A stretch of 64,000 nucleotides of DNA from contig NZ_VUKF01000012.1 in assembly GCF_009193185.1 (NCBI RefSeq), positions 1-64,000 of the forward strand. The letters run 5' to 3'. The translations under genes were made by a program, and so were the position numbers. The DNA comes from Georgenia thermotolerans (GTDB lineage: Bacteria; Actinomycetota; Actinomycetes; Actinomycetales; Actinomycetaceae). The notes under the pieces were generated by a model, which worked only from the letters and a program-made list of their open reading frames with translations, ran no database searches and was not told where the DNA came from. Shown in pieces: positions 16,159-23,455 of the stretch. The first letter of the stretch is position 1; every line of letters begins with the position of its first letter.

Positions 16159-17100
16159 ATGAAGCTGCTCCTGCCCGACTCCCTCCCGCTCGCGCCCGAC
16201 CTGCCCGACGGCGTCGACGCCGTCGTCTACGCCGCCGCCGCCCCGGTGCCCGCCGAGCACCGCGACGCCGAGGCGCTGGTGGTGTGGGGCAGCTCCGGCG
16301 ACGACCTGGCCGCCGTGGCCGACAAGATGCCGCACCTGCGCTGGGTGCAGACCCTCGCCGCGGGCCCGGACACCGTCCTGCGAGCCGGCTTCCCCGACGA
16401 CGTCGTCGTCACCTCCGGCTCCGGCCTGCACGACGCCACGGTGACCGAGCACGCCTTGGCGCTCACCCTGGCCCTGCTGCGGCGCCTGCCCGAGGCCGCC
16501 GCCGCCCAGGCCGAGCACCGCTGGGACCCCGAGCTCGGCGGCCTCCAGCCGCTGCGCCCGCACGGCCGGGTGACCACCCTCATCGGCTCGCGGGTGCTGA
16601 TCTGGGGCTTCGGCAACATCGGCCAGACCCTCGCCCCGCTGCTGTGCCAGCTCGGCGCGCAGGTGCGCGGCGTGGCCCGCAGCGCCGGGCAGCGCGCCGG
16701 CTTCGACGTCGTCGCCGAGGAGGATCTGGCCGCCGAGCTCGAGCGGACCGACGTCCTCATCATGATCCTGCCGGCCACCGACGCCACCGCCCGGGCGCTG
16801 GGCGCCGAGCGGCTCGCCGCGCTGCCCGCCCACGCCTACGTCGTCAACGTCGGGCGCGGGACCACCGTGGACGAGGACGCCCTCGCCGCGGCCCTGACGG
16901 CCGGGGAGATCGCCGGCGCGGCGCTGGACGTCACCGCCGTCGAGCCGCTGCCGGCCGACTCCCCGCTGTGGGACGTGCCCAACCTGCTCATCACCCCGCA
17001 CGCCGCGGGCGGGCGCCCGGTCGGCGCCGACGAGCTCATCGCGCACAACGTGCGCGCGCTGCTCGAGGGGGCGCCGCTGCGCAACGTCGTCGCGCGCTGA
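16159..17100 (+). CDS. D-isomer 2-hydroxyacid dehydrogenase (NAD-dependent)
   Basis: GAGAGAAGGA precedes the ATG at 16159. The 313-residue protein has the D-2-hydroxyacid dehydrogenase fold: LRWVQTLAAGPD, the NAD-binding VLIWGFGNIGQTLAPLL, LPATDATARAL, then VNVGRGTTVDEDAL with the catalytic Arg region, ALDVTAVEPLP with the Glu, and TPHAAGG with the catalytic His. The substrate is a 2-keto or 2-hydroxy acid that cannot be named. The gene ends four bases before a convergent small gene. Confidence 0.87.
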   Translation: MKLLLPDSLPLAPDLPDGVDAVVYAAAAPVPAEHRDAEALVVWGSSGDDLAAVADKMPHLRWVQTLAAGPDTVLRAGFPDDVVVTSGSGLHDATVTEHALALTLALLRRLPEAAAAQAEHRWDPELGGLQPLRPHGRVTTLIGSRVLIWGFGNIGQTLAPLLCQLGAQVRGVARSAGQRAGFDVVAEEDLAAELERTDVLIMILPATDATARALGAERLAALPAHAYVVNVGRGTTVDEDALAAALTAGEIAGAALDVTAVEPLPADSPLWDVPNLLITPHAAGGRPVGADELIAHNVRALLEGAPLRNVVAR

Positions 17101-17104
17101 GCCG

Positions 17105-17257
17105 TCAGTCGTTGCCGGTCTCGACCGCCTCCTCGGCGCGATCCTCGTCGGCGAAGCGGGCGGCCTGGTCGGCGGACCGGCGCGCGCCGGCCTCCGGGTT
17201 CTCCGCGGCGTCGGTGGGCGGCGTCTGCTCGTCGGGCGTCGGCGTGCTCTCGCTCAT
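17105..17257 (-). CDS. Small acidic disordered protein (50 aa)
   Basis: This 50-residue frame starts MSESTPTPDEQTPP and is rich in Asp, Glu, Ala, Thr and Pro with no hydrophobic core. A similar 49-residue protein lies at 59153-59302, starting MSTPSPDEA. Short acidic proteins of this kind are common and unnamed in actinobacteria. There is only a weak ribosome site, so existence is likely but not certain. Confidence 0.5.
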   Translation of the reverse strand: MSESTPTPDEQTPPTDAAENPEAGARRSADQAARFADEDRAEEAVETGND

Positions 17258-17335
17258 CGCGCCACCGTGGCACCCCGCCGCGCCGCCCGCACGCCGGCGG
17301 GAGAGACTGACCGTCTCCGTCGGAAGGGGCCGCCC

Positions 17336-18580
17336 GTGCACGTCGTCCTCGCCACCGTGGGCAGCGCGGGCGACGTCGCCCCGATCGTCACGCTCGGCAC
17401 GGTGCTGGCCGGACGCGGACACCGGGTCACCGTCCTGACCAACCCGCACTTCCGGGAGATGGTGGAGGGGGCCGGGCTCGAGCTGGTCCCGATCGGCACC
17501 GCGGCGGCGTACGACCGCGCCCTGGCCGACCCGGACATCTGGCACCCGGTCCGGGGCCTGCGCACGATCGCCCACGGGGCGATCCTGCCGGCCATGCGGC
17601 CGATGTACGACTACCTCGCGGGGCTGGACCCGGCAAGCACCGTGCTGGCCGCGACCGCGCTGGCGTTCGGCCCGCGCCTCGCCCAGGAGCGCCTGGGGTT
17701 CCGGCTCGTGACCCTCCACCTCCAGCCGGCGCCGCTGCTCAGCGCCTACGACAACCCCGAGATGGCCGGGGCGCGGCTGCCGGACTGGCTGCCGGTGCAC
17801 ACCCAGGCGTGGCGGCTGGAGCTGGGCGAGCGGCGCTTCGTCGACCCGCTGCTGACCCCGGGGCTCGGCGCCTTCCGCGCCGAGCTGGGCCTCCCGCCCG
17901 TCACCCGGGTGCTCGGCCGGTGGATCCACTCCCCGGACCGGGCCGTGGGGCTCTTCCCCGACTGGTTCGCGCCGCCGCGGCCGGACTGGCCCGCCAACCT
18001 CATCCTGACCGGCTTCCCCGGCGGCGGGGCGGAGGCGCCGCTCGATCCCGAGCTGGCCGCCTTCCTGGCCGCGGGCGAGGCGCCCGTGGTGATCACCCTC
18101 GGCTCGGCGATGGCGCACGGCGCGCGCGTGCTCGGGCAGGCGGTGGCCGCCGTCCGCCGGATCGACCGACGGGCGGTCGTGCTCACCCAGTTCCGCGACC
18201 AGCTGCCCGCACGGCTGCCCTCGGACGTCCACCACGTCGCCTGGGCCCCGCTGGGGCGGCTCCTCCCACGCGCCGCGGCGCTGATCCACCACGGCGGGGT
18301 CGGCACCGCCGCCCAGGCGCTGGCGGCCGGCGTCCCGCACCTCGTGGTCCCCTTCGCCCACGACCAGCCGGACAACGCCAACCGGCTGTGCCGGCTGGGG
18401 GTGGCCGAGCGGGTGTCGCCGCGGGTCTTCCGGGCCCCGCGGGCGGCCGCCGCCCTGCGTCGGCTGCTCGACCCCGCGGTGGCCGCCCGCTGTGCCGGCT
18501 ACGCCGCCCGGGTGGACTTCCGCGGCGCGGCCGCACGGGCCTGCGACGTCGTCGAGGCCACCGCACCGGGACGGCAGTGA
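17336..18580 (+). CDS. UDP-glycosyltransferase-like protein (GT1, GT-B fold)
   Basis: The GTG at 17336 follows GGAAGGGG and gives the usual family start HVVLATVGSAGDVAP. The 414-residue protein has the GT-B architecture: an N-terminal acceptor domain and a C-terminal donor domain with WAPLGRLLPRAAALIHHGGVGTAAQALAAGVPHLVVPFAHDQ, the sugar-nucleotide signature of MurG/UGT-type GT1 enzymes acting on sterols, macrolides or carotenoids. No biosynthetic cluster surrounds it, so the acceptor is unknown; drug or lipid glycosylation is possible. Confidence 0.88.
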   Translation: MHVVLATVGSAGDVAPIVTLGTVLAGRGHRVTVLTNPHFREMVEGAGLELVPIGTAAAYDRALADPDIWHPVRGLRTIAHGAILPAMRPMYDYLAGLDPASTVLAATALAFGPRLAQERLGFRLVTLHLQPAPLLSAYDNPEMAGARLPDWLPVHTQAWRLELGERRFVDPLLTPGLGAFRAELGLPPVTRVLGRWIHSPDRAVGLFPDWFAPPRPDWPANLILTGFPGGGAEAPLDPELAAFLAAGEAPVVITLGSAMAHGARVLGQAVAAVRRIDRRAVVLTQFRDQLPARLPSDVHHVAWAPLGRLLPRAAALIHHGGVGTAAQALAAGVPHLVVPFAHDQPDNANRLCRLGVAERVSPRVFRAPRAAAALRRLLDPAVAARCAGYAARVDFRGAAARACDVVEATAPGRQ

Positions 18581-18627
18581 GCCGGTGGGCGCCGGCGAGA
18601 CCCGGGGTGAGACCGGGGGCGAGGCGG

Positions 18628-18642
18628 GGCCCGACCCGGGCC
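18628..18642 (+). terminator. Possible terminator hairpin
   Basis: GGCCCG-ACC-CGGGCC is a perfect 6-bp stem with a 3-nt loop, 47 bases after the glycosyltransferase stop. Confidence 0.4.
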
Positions 18643-18708
18643 GGACCGCCACCGGCCGGGGGCCCGGCGAGGGGGCCGCGGATCTCCCCCACCGGCGCGG
18701 CCGCGCCG

Positions 18709-18714
18709 TATCGT
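18709..18714 (+). promoter_or_regulatory. Putative -10 element
   Basis: TATCGT lies 35 bases upstream of the ATG at 18749. Confidence 0.35.
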
Positions 18715-18748
18715 GGACGTCATCCCGGCGCGGCTGGCAGGTGAAGCC

Positions 18749-19201
18749 ATGGGCATTGACGCGATCGTCCGAACCGTTCGCCGGGTTGCCCGCCGCCTGC
18801 GCGGACGGCCGGCCGCGCCCCCCGTCGAGCCGGTCGCCCGCCTGCGGGCGGAGGTGCGCCGCTCGCTCGAGCGCACCGGGCGTGCCGTGGGCGCGGCCGA
18901 GTCGCGCGGGTCGCTCGCCGGCGGCCTGGCCTCCGAGGCCGCCTACCTCGCCCGCGTGGGCGCGGAGCTCGACGACGACCTGGCCCTCGCCCAGCGGGAA
19001 CCCGACCCGCGGGTGCGGGACCTGTGGGCCGACTGGCTGGCCGACCGCGTGGTCGAGCACCGCCGACTCTGCGCCGACCTGCGCCGCCAGGCGCACCGCA
19101 CCGCCGCCTGGACCGGCGGCAGCCGGCTGTTGCTCGCCTCGGACCAGCAGGCCTTCCTCGAGGCCGGGATCCGCATGAGGCCGAACCGCCCCCAGGTGTG
19201 A
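18749..19201 (+). CDS. Unknown helical protein, paralogue of the 13999 gene product
   Basis: The ATG at 18749 has AGGTGA at 18739-18744 and is preferred over an in-frame GTG at 18713. The 150-residue product starts with an amphipathic, very basic helix (RTVRRVARRLRGR), then two or three helices. The block REPDPRVRDLWADW, VVEHRRLCADLRR and the following T/A/G/L positions align with the C-terminal part of the 13999 product, which unlike this one has a transmembrane helix. The function is unknown; peripheral membrane attachment is inferred. Confidence 0.6.
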   Translation: MGIDAIVRTVRRVARRLRGRPAAPPVEPVARLRAEVRRSLERTGRAVGAAESRGSLAGGLASEAAYLARVGAELDDDLALAQREPDPRVRDLWADWLADRVVEHRRLCADLRRQAHRTAAWTGGSRLLLASDQQAFLEAGIRMRPNRPQV

Positions 19202-19250
19202 GGCGCGTCGGTGGCCGGCGCCCGGCGGGCATGGGCGACGGCGGCCGATT

Positions 19251-19256
19251 TACGAT
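19251..19256 (+). promoter_or_regulatory. -10 element of a leaderless ClC gene
   Basis: TACGAT ends 6 bases before the GTG at 19263, so transcription should start at the start codon. No ribosome site is present, which supports a leaderless mRNA. Confidence 0.55.
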
Positions 19257-19262
19257 CGCGGC

Positions 19263-20516
19263 GTGACCGAACAGGCGGCGCCGAGGGGATGGATGCGCCT
19301 CGTGCGCCTCGCCGTCGTCACCGCCCTCGTCGGCGTCGGCGGCGGCGTCAGCGGGATGGTCGTCAGCCTGGGACTGCACGCCGTGGAGCACCTGGCGTAC
19401 GGCTACTCGGCGGGAACGTTCCTCACCGGCGTCGTCGGGTCGGCGCCGTGGCGGCGGGTGCTCGCCCTGGCGATCGCCGGCGTCGTCGGTGCGCTGGGGT
19501 GGTGGGCGCTGCGCCGGTGGGCCAGGCCGGTGGTCTCCGTGCAGGACAGCGTGCAGGGGGCGCGTATGCCGGCGTTCACCACGGTGGTCAACGCCGCGCT
19601 CCAGATCGTCGTCGTCGGCCTCGGCGCCTCCATCGGCCGGGAGGTCGCCCCCCGCGAGCTCGGGGCGCTCTTCGCCGGCTGGCTGAGCGAGAAGGTGGGC
19701 CTGACCGCGCGCGAGCGGCGCACCCTCGTCGCGTGCGGTGCCGGGGCGGGCCTGGCCGCCGTGTACGACGTGCCGGTCAGCGGCGCCCTGTTCACCCTCG
19801 AGGTGCTGCTCGCCCAGCTCACCTTCACCTCCGCCGTCCCGGCGCTGGCGACCGCCGCGATCGCGACCCTCGTCGCCCGCCTGGCGCTGCCGGCCGGCCC
19901 GCTGTACTCGCTGCCGGAGGTGGCGGTGACCCCGTCGCTGGTGGCCTGGGCCGTGGTGGTCGGGCCGCTGCTGGGTCTCGCCGGGCACTGGTTCGTGGTG
20001 GGCGCGCAGCTGGCGGCCCGCCACCGCCCGCGGGGCTGGACGATCCTGCTCGTCATGCCGGTGGTGTTCCTCGGCGTCGGCCTGCTGGCGGTGCCGTTCC
20101 CGTTCATCCTCGGCAACGGCCGGGCGCTCGGTGAGGTGGCCTTCGCCGCCACCGCCTCGGTCGGCCTGCTCGCCGCCCTGGCGGTCCTCAAGGCCGCGGC
20201 GACGACGGCGACGATCGGTGCCGGGGCCGCCGGCGGCACGCTGACGCCGTCGCTGGCCATCGGGGCCACCCTCGGCGGCGCGCTCGGTGGCCTGTGGGTG
20301 CTGGTGTGGCCCGGGACACCGGTCGCGGCCTTCGCCTTCGTCGCGGCCGGGGCGTTCCTCGCCACCTCGATGCGTGCGCCGTTCACGGCCCTGCTCCTCG
20401 TCGTGGAGTTCACCGACCGGGGCCCGGCGCTGCTGCTGCCCGCCATGATCGCCATCGCCGGCTCGGTGGCGGTGAGCCAGCTGATGTCGCGGCGCTGGCT
20501 CACCGGCGTCGCCTGA
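19263..20516 (+). CDS. ClC-family chloride channel/antiporter
   Basis: The 417-residue protein has the ClC helices and selectivity motifs in order: GLGASIGREVAP (120-130, with E127 at the gating glutamate position), YDVPVSGALFTLEVLL, GAAGGTLTPSLAIGATLGG and GAFLATSMRAPFTALLLVVEFT. The usual GKEGP is changed to GREVAP, a variant seen in actinobacterial branches. It would exchange Cl- (or F-) for protons or conduct anions across the membrane. It has no C-terminal CBS domains. The mRNA appears leaderless. Confidence 0.9.
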   Translation: MTEQAAPRGWMRLVRLAVVTALVGVGGGVSGMVVSLGLHAVEHLAYGYSAGTFLTGVVGSAPWRRVLALAIAGVVGALGWWALRRWARPVVSVQDSVQGARMPAFTTVVNAALQIVVVGLGASIGREVAPRELGALFAGWLSEKVGLTARERRTLVACGAGAGLAAVYDVPVSGALFTLEVLLAQLTFTSAVPALATAAIATLVARLALPAGPLYSLPEVAVTPSLVAWAVVVGPLLGLAGHWFVVGAQLAARHRPRGWTILLVMPVVFLGVGLLAVPFPFILGNGRALGEVAFAATASVGLLAALAVLKAAATTATIGAGAAGGTLTPSLAIGATLGGALGGLWVLVWPGTPVAAFAFVAAGAFLATSMRAPFTALLLVVEFTDRGPALLLPAMIAIAGSVAVSQLMSRRWLTGVA

Positions 20517-20524
20517 GGCAACCT

Positions 20525-20539
20525 GGGGCGCGGCGCCCC
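20525..20539. terminator. GC hairpin between convergent genes
   Basis: GGGGCG-CGG-CGCCCC has a 6-bp stem and 3-nt loop and fills the 23-base gap between the ends of the ClC and VOC genes. Confidence 0.5.
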
Positions 20540-20920
20540 TCAGAGCGGGGCGAGGCGGGTCCGCAGCAGGCAGAACTCGTTGCCCTCGGGGTCGGCCAGG
20601 ACGTGCCAGGACTCCTCGCCGGTCTGGCCCACGTCGGCCGGGCGCGCCCCGAGCTGCAGCAGGCGCTCGAGCTCGGCGTCCTGGTCGCGGTCGGTGGCGT
20701 TGACGTCGATGTGCAGCCGGAGCTTGCCCGGCTCCGGCTCGTCCCGATGGCTGAAGACGATCGTCGGCTGCGGGCCGCCGAACCCCTCACGCGGCCCGAT
20801 CTCGACGTAGCCGCCCTCCTCGCGGTCGAGCACGACGAAGTCCAGGACCTCGCACCAGAACCGCGCCAGCGCCTCGGGATCGCGGCAACCGAGCACGAGC
20901 TCACTGATCCGACATGCCAT
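20540..20920 (-). CDS. VOC (glyoxalase/bleomycin-resistance-like) protein
   Basis: The 126-residue protein has the vicinal-oxygen-chelate pattern of two beta-alpha-beta-beta-beta units: ISELVLGCRDPEALARFWCEVLDF, then LRLHIDVNATDRDQDAELERLLQLGA, and the closing WHVLADPEGNEFCLL. Metal-ligand type residues (H75, E118) sit where expected. This is the small uncharacterised VOC type common in actinobacteria; substrate unknown. Confidence 0.85.
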   Translation of the reverse strand: MACRISELVLGCRDPEALARFWCEVLDFVVLDREEGGYVEIGPREGFGGPQPTIVFSHRDEPEPGKLRLHIDVNATDRDQDAELERLLQLGARPADVGQTGEESWHVLADPEGNEFCLLRTRLAPL

Positions 20921-21040
20921 CGACCGAACCTGCTCTCGACGTCGGGCGGGCCGCCGGGGCGCTCCGGGCTCCCGGCGGCGGGAGACGCTGGCGACCGTAC
21001 CGGGCCGGGGCGCCCCGCGGGAAGAGTTTTTGAGGGGCGG

Positions 21041-21073
21041 TGCGGCGGTATCCGCGCTGCGGCGGTATCCGCG
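21041..21073. repeat. Tandem pair of 16-bp repeats
   Basis: TGCGGCGGTATCCGCG occurs at 21041-21056 and again at 21058-21073 (period 17). Each copy contains the dyad GCGG-TAT-CCGC. The pair lies just after the stop of the macro-SIR2 gene, so it could also act as that gene's 3' end structure. Confidence 0.7.
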
Positions 21074-21095
21074 GTACGACGGCGCCCGCCCCGCC

Positions 21096-22676
21096 TCATC
21101 CGTCGGCCGACGCCCCCAGCGCCTGGAGCTGGTGCAGCAGACGGCGCCAGCCGGCCGGGGCGCCGTCGGCCAGCGCCGGCAGCTCCCGGGCCAGCCGGCG
21201 GGCTAGGTCGGCGGCCCGGCGCTCGGGCGCGGAGGCGAGCATGCGCTCGTAGCGCTGGTCCAGCAGGTAGTGGTCGCGGTGGGCGGCGAGCATCGCGACG
21301 AGGTCGAGGAAGATCGCCAGCCGGCGCGCGGCCTCCTGCGACGTGCCGGCGCCGTCGGCCGTCGCGACGTAGCGGAACCGCCCGCGCCACAGCCGCTCCT
21401 GGGCGGGCTTGGGCGTGAGCGTGACGACGGTGCCGATGAGCGAGGTGCCCTCGTCGGGCTGCCCCGCCCGCCCGGCCGGCCCGCCGTAGCGGCGGCCGTG
21501 CCGGGCCTGGAACGCGGCCACCTCGTGGGCGAGGCGGAGGAAGTTGTCGTCCGTCATCGACGTGCCCACCACGAGCAGGTGGCGGGTGACCATGAGGGAC
21601 TGGACCACCGAGGCCACCGGCCGCGCCATGGCGTCGTAGCGGACGAAGTCGCTGCGGAAGAGCACGATCGACTCCGGCCGCGCGAGGTCGCCGTGCATCT
21701 TCAGCACCCACGGCACCCCGGCCTGCACGACGGCCCCGGGCAGCACCGGCACCGGGGCGCGCACGACGTCCCCGGCGGCCACCTCGTAGAGGGTGTCGTA
21801 GTTGGTCGTGACCACCTCCATGCAGCCCAGCGCCGCCAGGGTGGCGTGCGTGAGGGCGTAGCGGTCGGCGCCGGAGAGCTCCTCGACCACCGCCTGCCCG
21901 AACCCCTCGCCCAGCTCCCGGCGCAGCAGCTCGGCGCGGTCCAGCGGGGCGAGGTCGTCCAGCGGGACGGCGGCGCGGCGCTCGAGCCGCGCCAGCAGCT
22001 CCGACCACGACGGCAGCCCGGCCGCCACGCCCACCCCCGCGCCGAGGAAGAGGGCGAGCTCGCCCCGACGGGCCGCCCCGGCGATGCGCCCGGCCGCCTC
22101 CTGCAGCTCCGGGGCGAGGTCACGCTCGGGGGAGGGGCGCCGGCGGCGCACCTCCTGGAAGGCGGAGTAGTCGGCCGGGTGCTTGGCGACGATGGCGACG
22201 TCCACCGCCGTCATGCCGACCACGTCCTGGCACGTCTCCAGCAGCAGGTCGAGGAGCAGGCCGCGGATCTCGTTGAACCCGCCGCCGCCGGTGCCCAGCG
22301 CGGGCACGGCCACGAGCGGGTGCGGGCGGTCGTGACGCGGCACGATGCCGGCCCGGGCGATCTCCCGCAGCGTGGCGGCGAGCCGGCCCGCGAGGTCCTG
22401 GGCCGCCGTGGTGGCGTCCTGCCCCTCGAACCACGTGGCGTCGATGAACCAGGTGGGCAGCGGCGGCGCGCACGCGTCGCACGCGCCGGCGCGGCCGAAC
22501 CGCTTGGTCGCCCAGCCGGCCGGGCGCAGCCCCGCCGCGTCCGCGCCGTCGGAGCGGCCCACCACCGCGTCCCAGTCGGACTCGATGACGAACCGCTCGT
22601 CGGAGGGCACGATCACGGCGTCGCAGTCGAGGTGCTCGAGCAGGCCCTGGATGACGAAGACGTGTCCGGTGCCCAT
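21096..22676 (-). CDS. Macro-domain plus SIR2-like fusion protein
   Basis: The 526-residue protein joins two NAD-related domains. Residues 1-175 resemble a macro domain: DCDAVIVPSDE near the N-terminus and the phosphate-loop-like VAVPALGTGGGGFNEIRG (122-139), typical of ADP-ribose binders. Residues 205-385 are SIR2-like: LALFLGAGVGVAAGLPSW (207-224), TTNYDTLYE with N292, the KMHGD motif with H328, and VVGTSMTDDNFLRL. N and H are the catalytic residues of SIR2-type NAD hydrolases used in phage defence. A helical C-terminus follows. It stands alone with a leaderless-type promoter (TAGCCT at 22685-22690). A defence NADase gated by an ADP-ribose-type ligand is inferred; an ADP-ribosylation-linked deacylase is the alternative. 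Confidence 0.75.
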   Translation of the reverse strand: MGTGHVFVIQGLLEHLDCDAVIVPSDERFVIESDWDAVVGRSDGADAAGLRPAGWATKRFGRAGACDACAPPLPTWFIDATWFEGQDATTAAQDLAGRLAATLREIARAGIVPRHDRPHPLVAVPALGTGGGGFNEIRGLLLDLLLETCQDVVGMTAVDVAIVAKHPADYSAFQEVRRRRPSPERDLAPELQEAAGRIAGAARRGELALFLGAGVGVAAGLPSWSELLARLERRAAVPLDDLAPLDRAELLRRELGEGFGQAVVEELSGADRYALTHATLAALGCMEVVTTNYDTLYEVAAGDVVRAPVPVLPGAVVQAGVPWVLKMHGDLARPESIVLFRSDFVRYDAMARPVASVVQSLMVTRHLLVVGTSMTDDNFLRLAHEVAAFQARHGRRYGGPAGRAGQPDEGTSLIGTVVTLTPKPAQERLWRGRFRYVATADGAGTSQEAARRLAIFLDLVAMLAAHRDHYLLDQRYERMLASAPERRAADLARRLARELPALADGAPAGWRRLLHQLQALGASADG

Positions 22677-22684
22677 GAGTGCCG

Positions 22685-22690
22685 AGGCTA
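22685..22690 (-). promoter_or_regulatory. -10 element of the macro-SIR2 gene
   Basis: TAGCCT on the minus strand lies 8 bases before the ATG at 22676, with no ribosome site between, implying a leaderless or nearly leaderless transcript. Confidence 0.5.
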
Positions 22691-22808
22691 CTGGCCACCC
22701 GGAATCGGGGGCTCCCCGCGCCCCCGGCGGCCCGGTCGGTGAGACTACGGATGTCGCCCAGCACCGCGGCGCACGCCTTCACGACAGCACCGATGCACAG
22801 GAGGACTC

Positions 22809-23360
22809 ATGTCTGAGCGCAACACGCTGGTCCGAAGCATGCACGACCTCGGCCTGGGAGCCTGGTTCGGCGGCTCCCTCATGGGCGCCATCGGCCTCAA
22901 CGGCGCCGCCGCCCACGCCTCCGACCCGCGCGAGCGGCTGACGCTGTCCTCGCGCGGCTGGGGCATGTGGGCCCCGGTCAACGCCCTGGCCATCGGCACG
23001 CACGTCGTCGGGAGCCTGGGCCTCATCGCCGCCAACAAGTCCCGGCTGATGAAGCAGCCCGAGGCCCAGTCCAACACGGTGGTCAAGGCCGGCCTGACCG
23101 GGCTCGCCGTCGGGCTCACCGCCTACAGCGGGATGCTCGGCGCCAAGGTCGCCCGGCAGGGGCACAAGGGGGAGACGGCCGAGGGGGCCACCGAGCCCGG
23201 CGCGCACACCTCGACGAGGACGACGATGGCCCAGCGGCAGCTCAAGGCCATCCAGTGGGCGATCCCGCTGGTGACCGGGACCCTGGTGGTCCTGGGCGCC
23301 CAGCAGGGCGAGCAGCAGCGCCCGCTGGCCGGGTGGGTGCGGTCGATGCGCCGGCACTGA
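22809..23360 (+). CDS. Conserved actinobacterial membrane protein of unknown function
   Basis: CAGGAGG precedes the ATG at 22809. The 183-residue protein has three to four hydrophobic segments (LGLGAWFGGSLMGAIGLNGAA, WAPVNALAIGTHVVGSLGLIAA, a third around VGLTAYSGMLGAKVA, and the last near IPLVTGTLVVLGA), with a hydrophilic loop rich in Gly, Glu and Thr before the last. I do not recognise a named family. Confidence 0.75.
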   Translation: MSERNTLVRSMHDLGLGAWFGGSLMGAIGLNGAAAHASDPRERLTLSSRGWGMWAPVNALAIGTHVVGSLGLIAANKSRLMKQPEAQSNTVVKAGLTGLAVGLTAYSGMLGAKVARQGHKGETAEGATEPGAHTSTRTTMAQRQLKAIQWAIPLVTGTLVVLGAQQGEQQRPLAGWVRSMRRH

Positions 23361-23380
23361 GCCGCGCCCGTTCTCGCCCA

Positions 23381-23405
23381 CCGGCCGCCCTCGTCGGGCG
23401 GCCGG
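23381..23405 (+). terminator. Hairpin terminator after the membrane protein gene
   Basis: Two perfect 10-base arms (23381-23390 and 23396-23405) enclose the loop TCGTC, 20 bases after the stop at 23360. Confidence 0.65.
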
Positions 23406-23455
23406 CTCGCGTGGCAGGCTCGCCGCGGGAAGGACCCACGCGGCGAGGAGGGCGC

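Noticed and set aside
14466-17438. A 990-codon plus-strand frame crossing several genes
   Set aside because: It overlaps four well-supported genes in other frames, is dominated by Arg, Pro, Ala and Gly, and has no recognisable domain.
21096-22676. The macro-SIR2 gene as part of a mobile defence island
   Set aside because: No integrase, transposase, tRNA edge, composition shift or other defence gene is adjacent; the neighbours are ordinary VOC and membrane protein genes.
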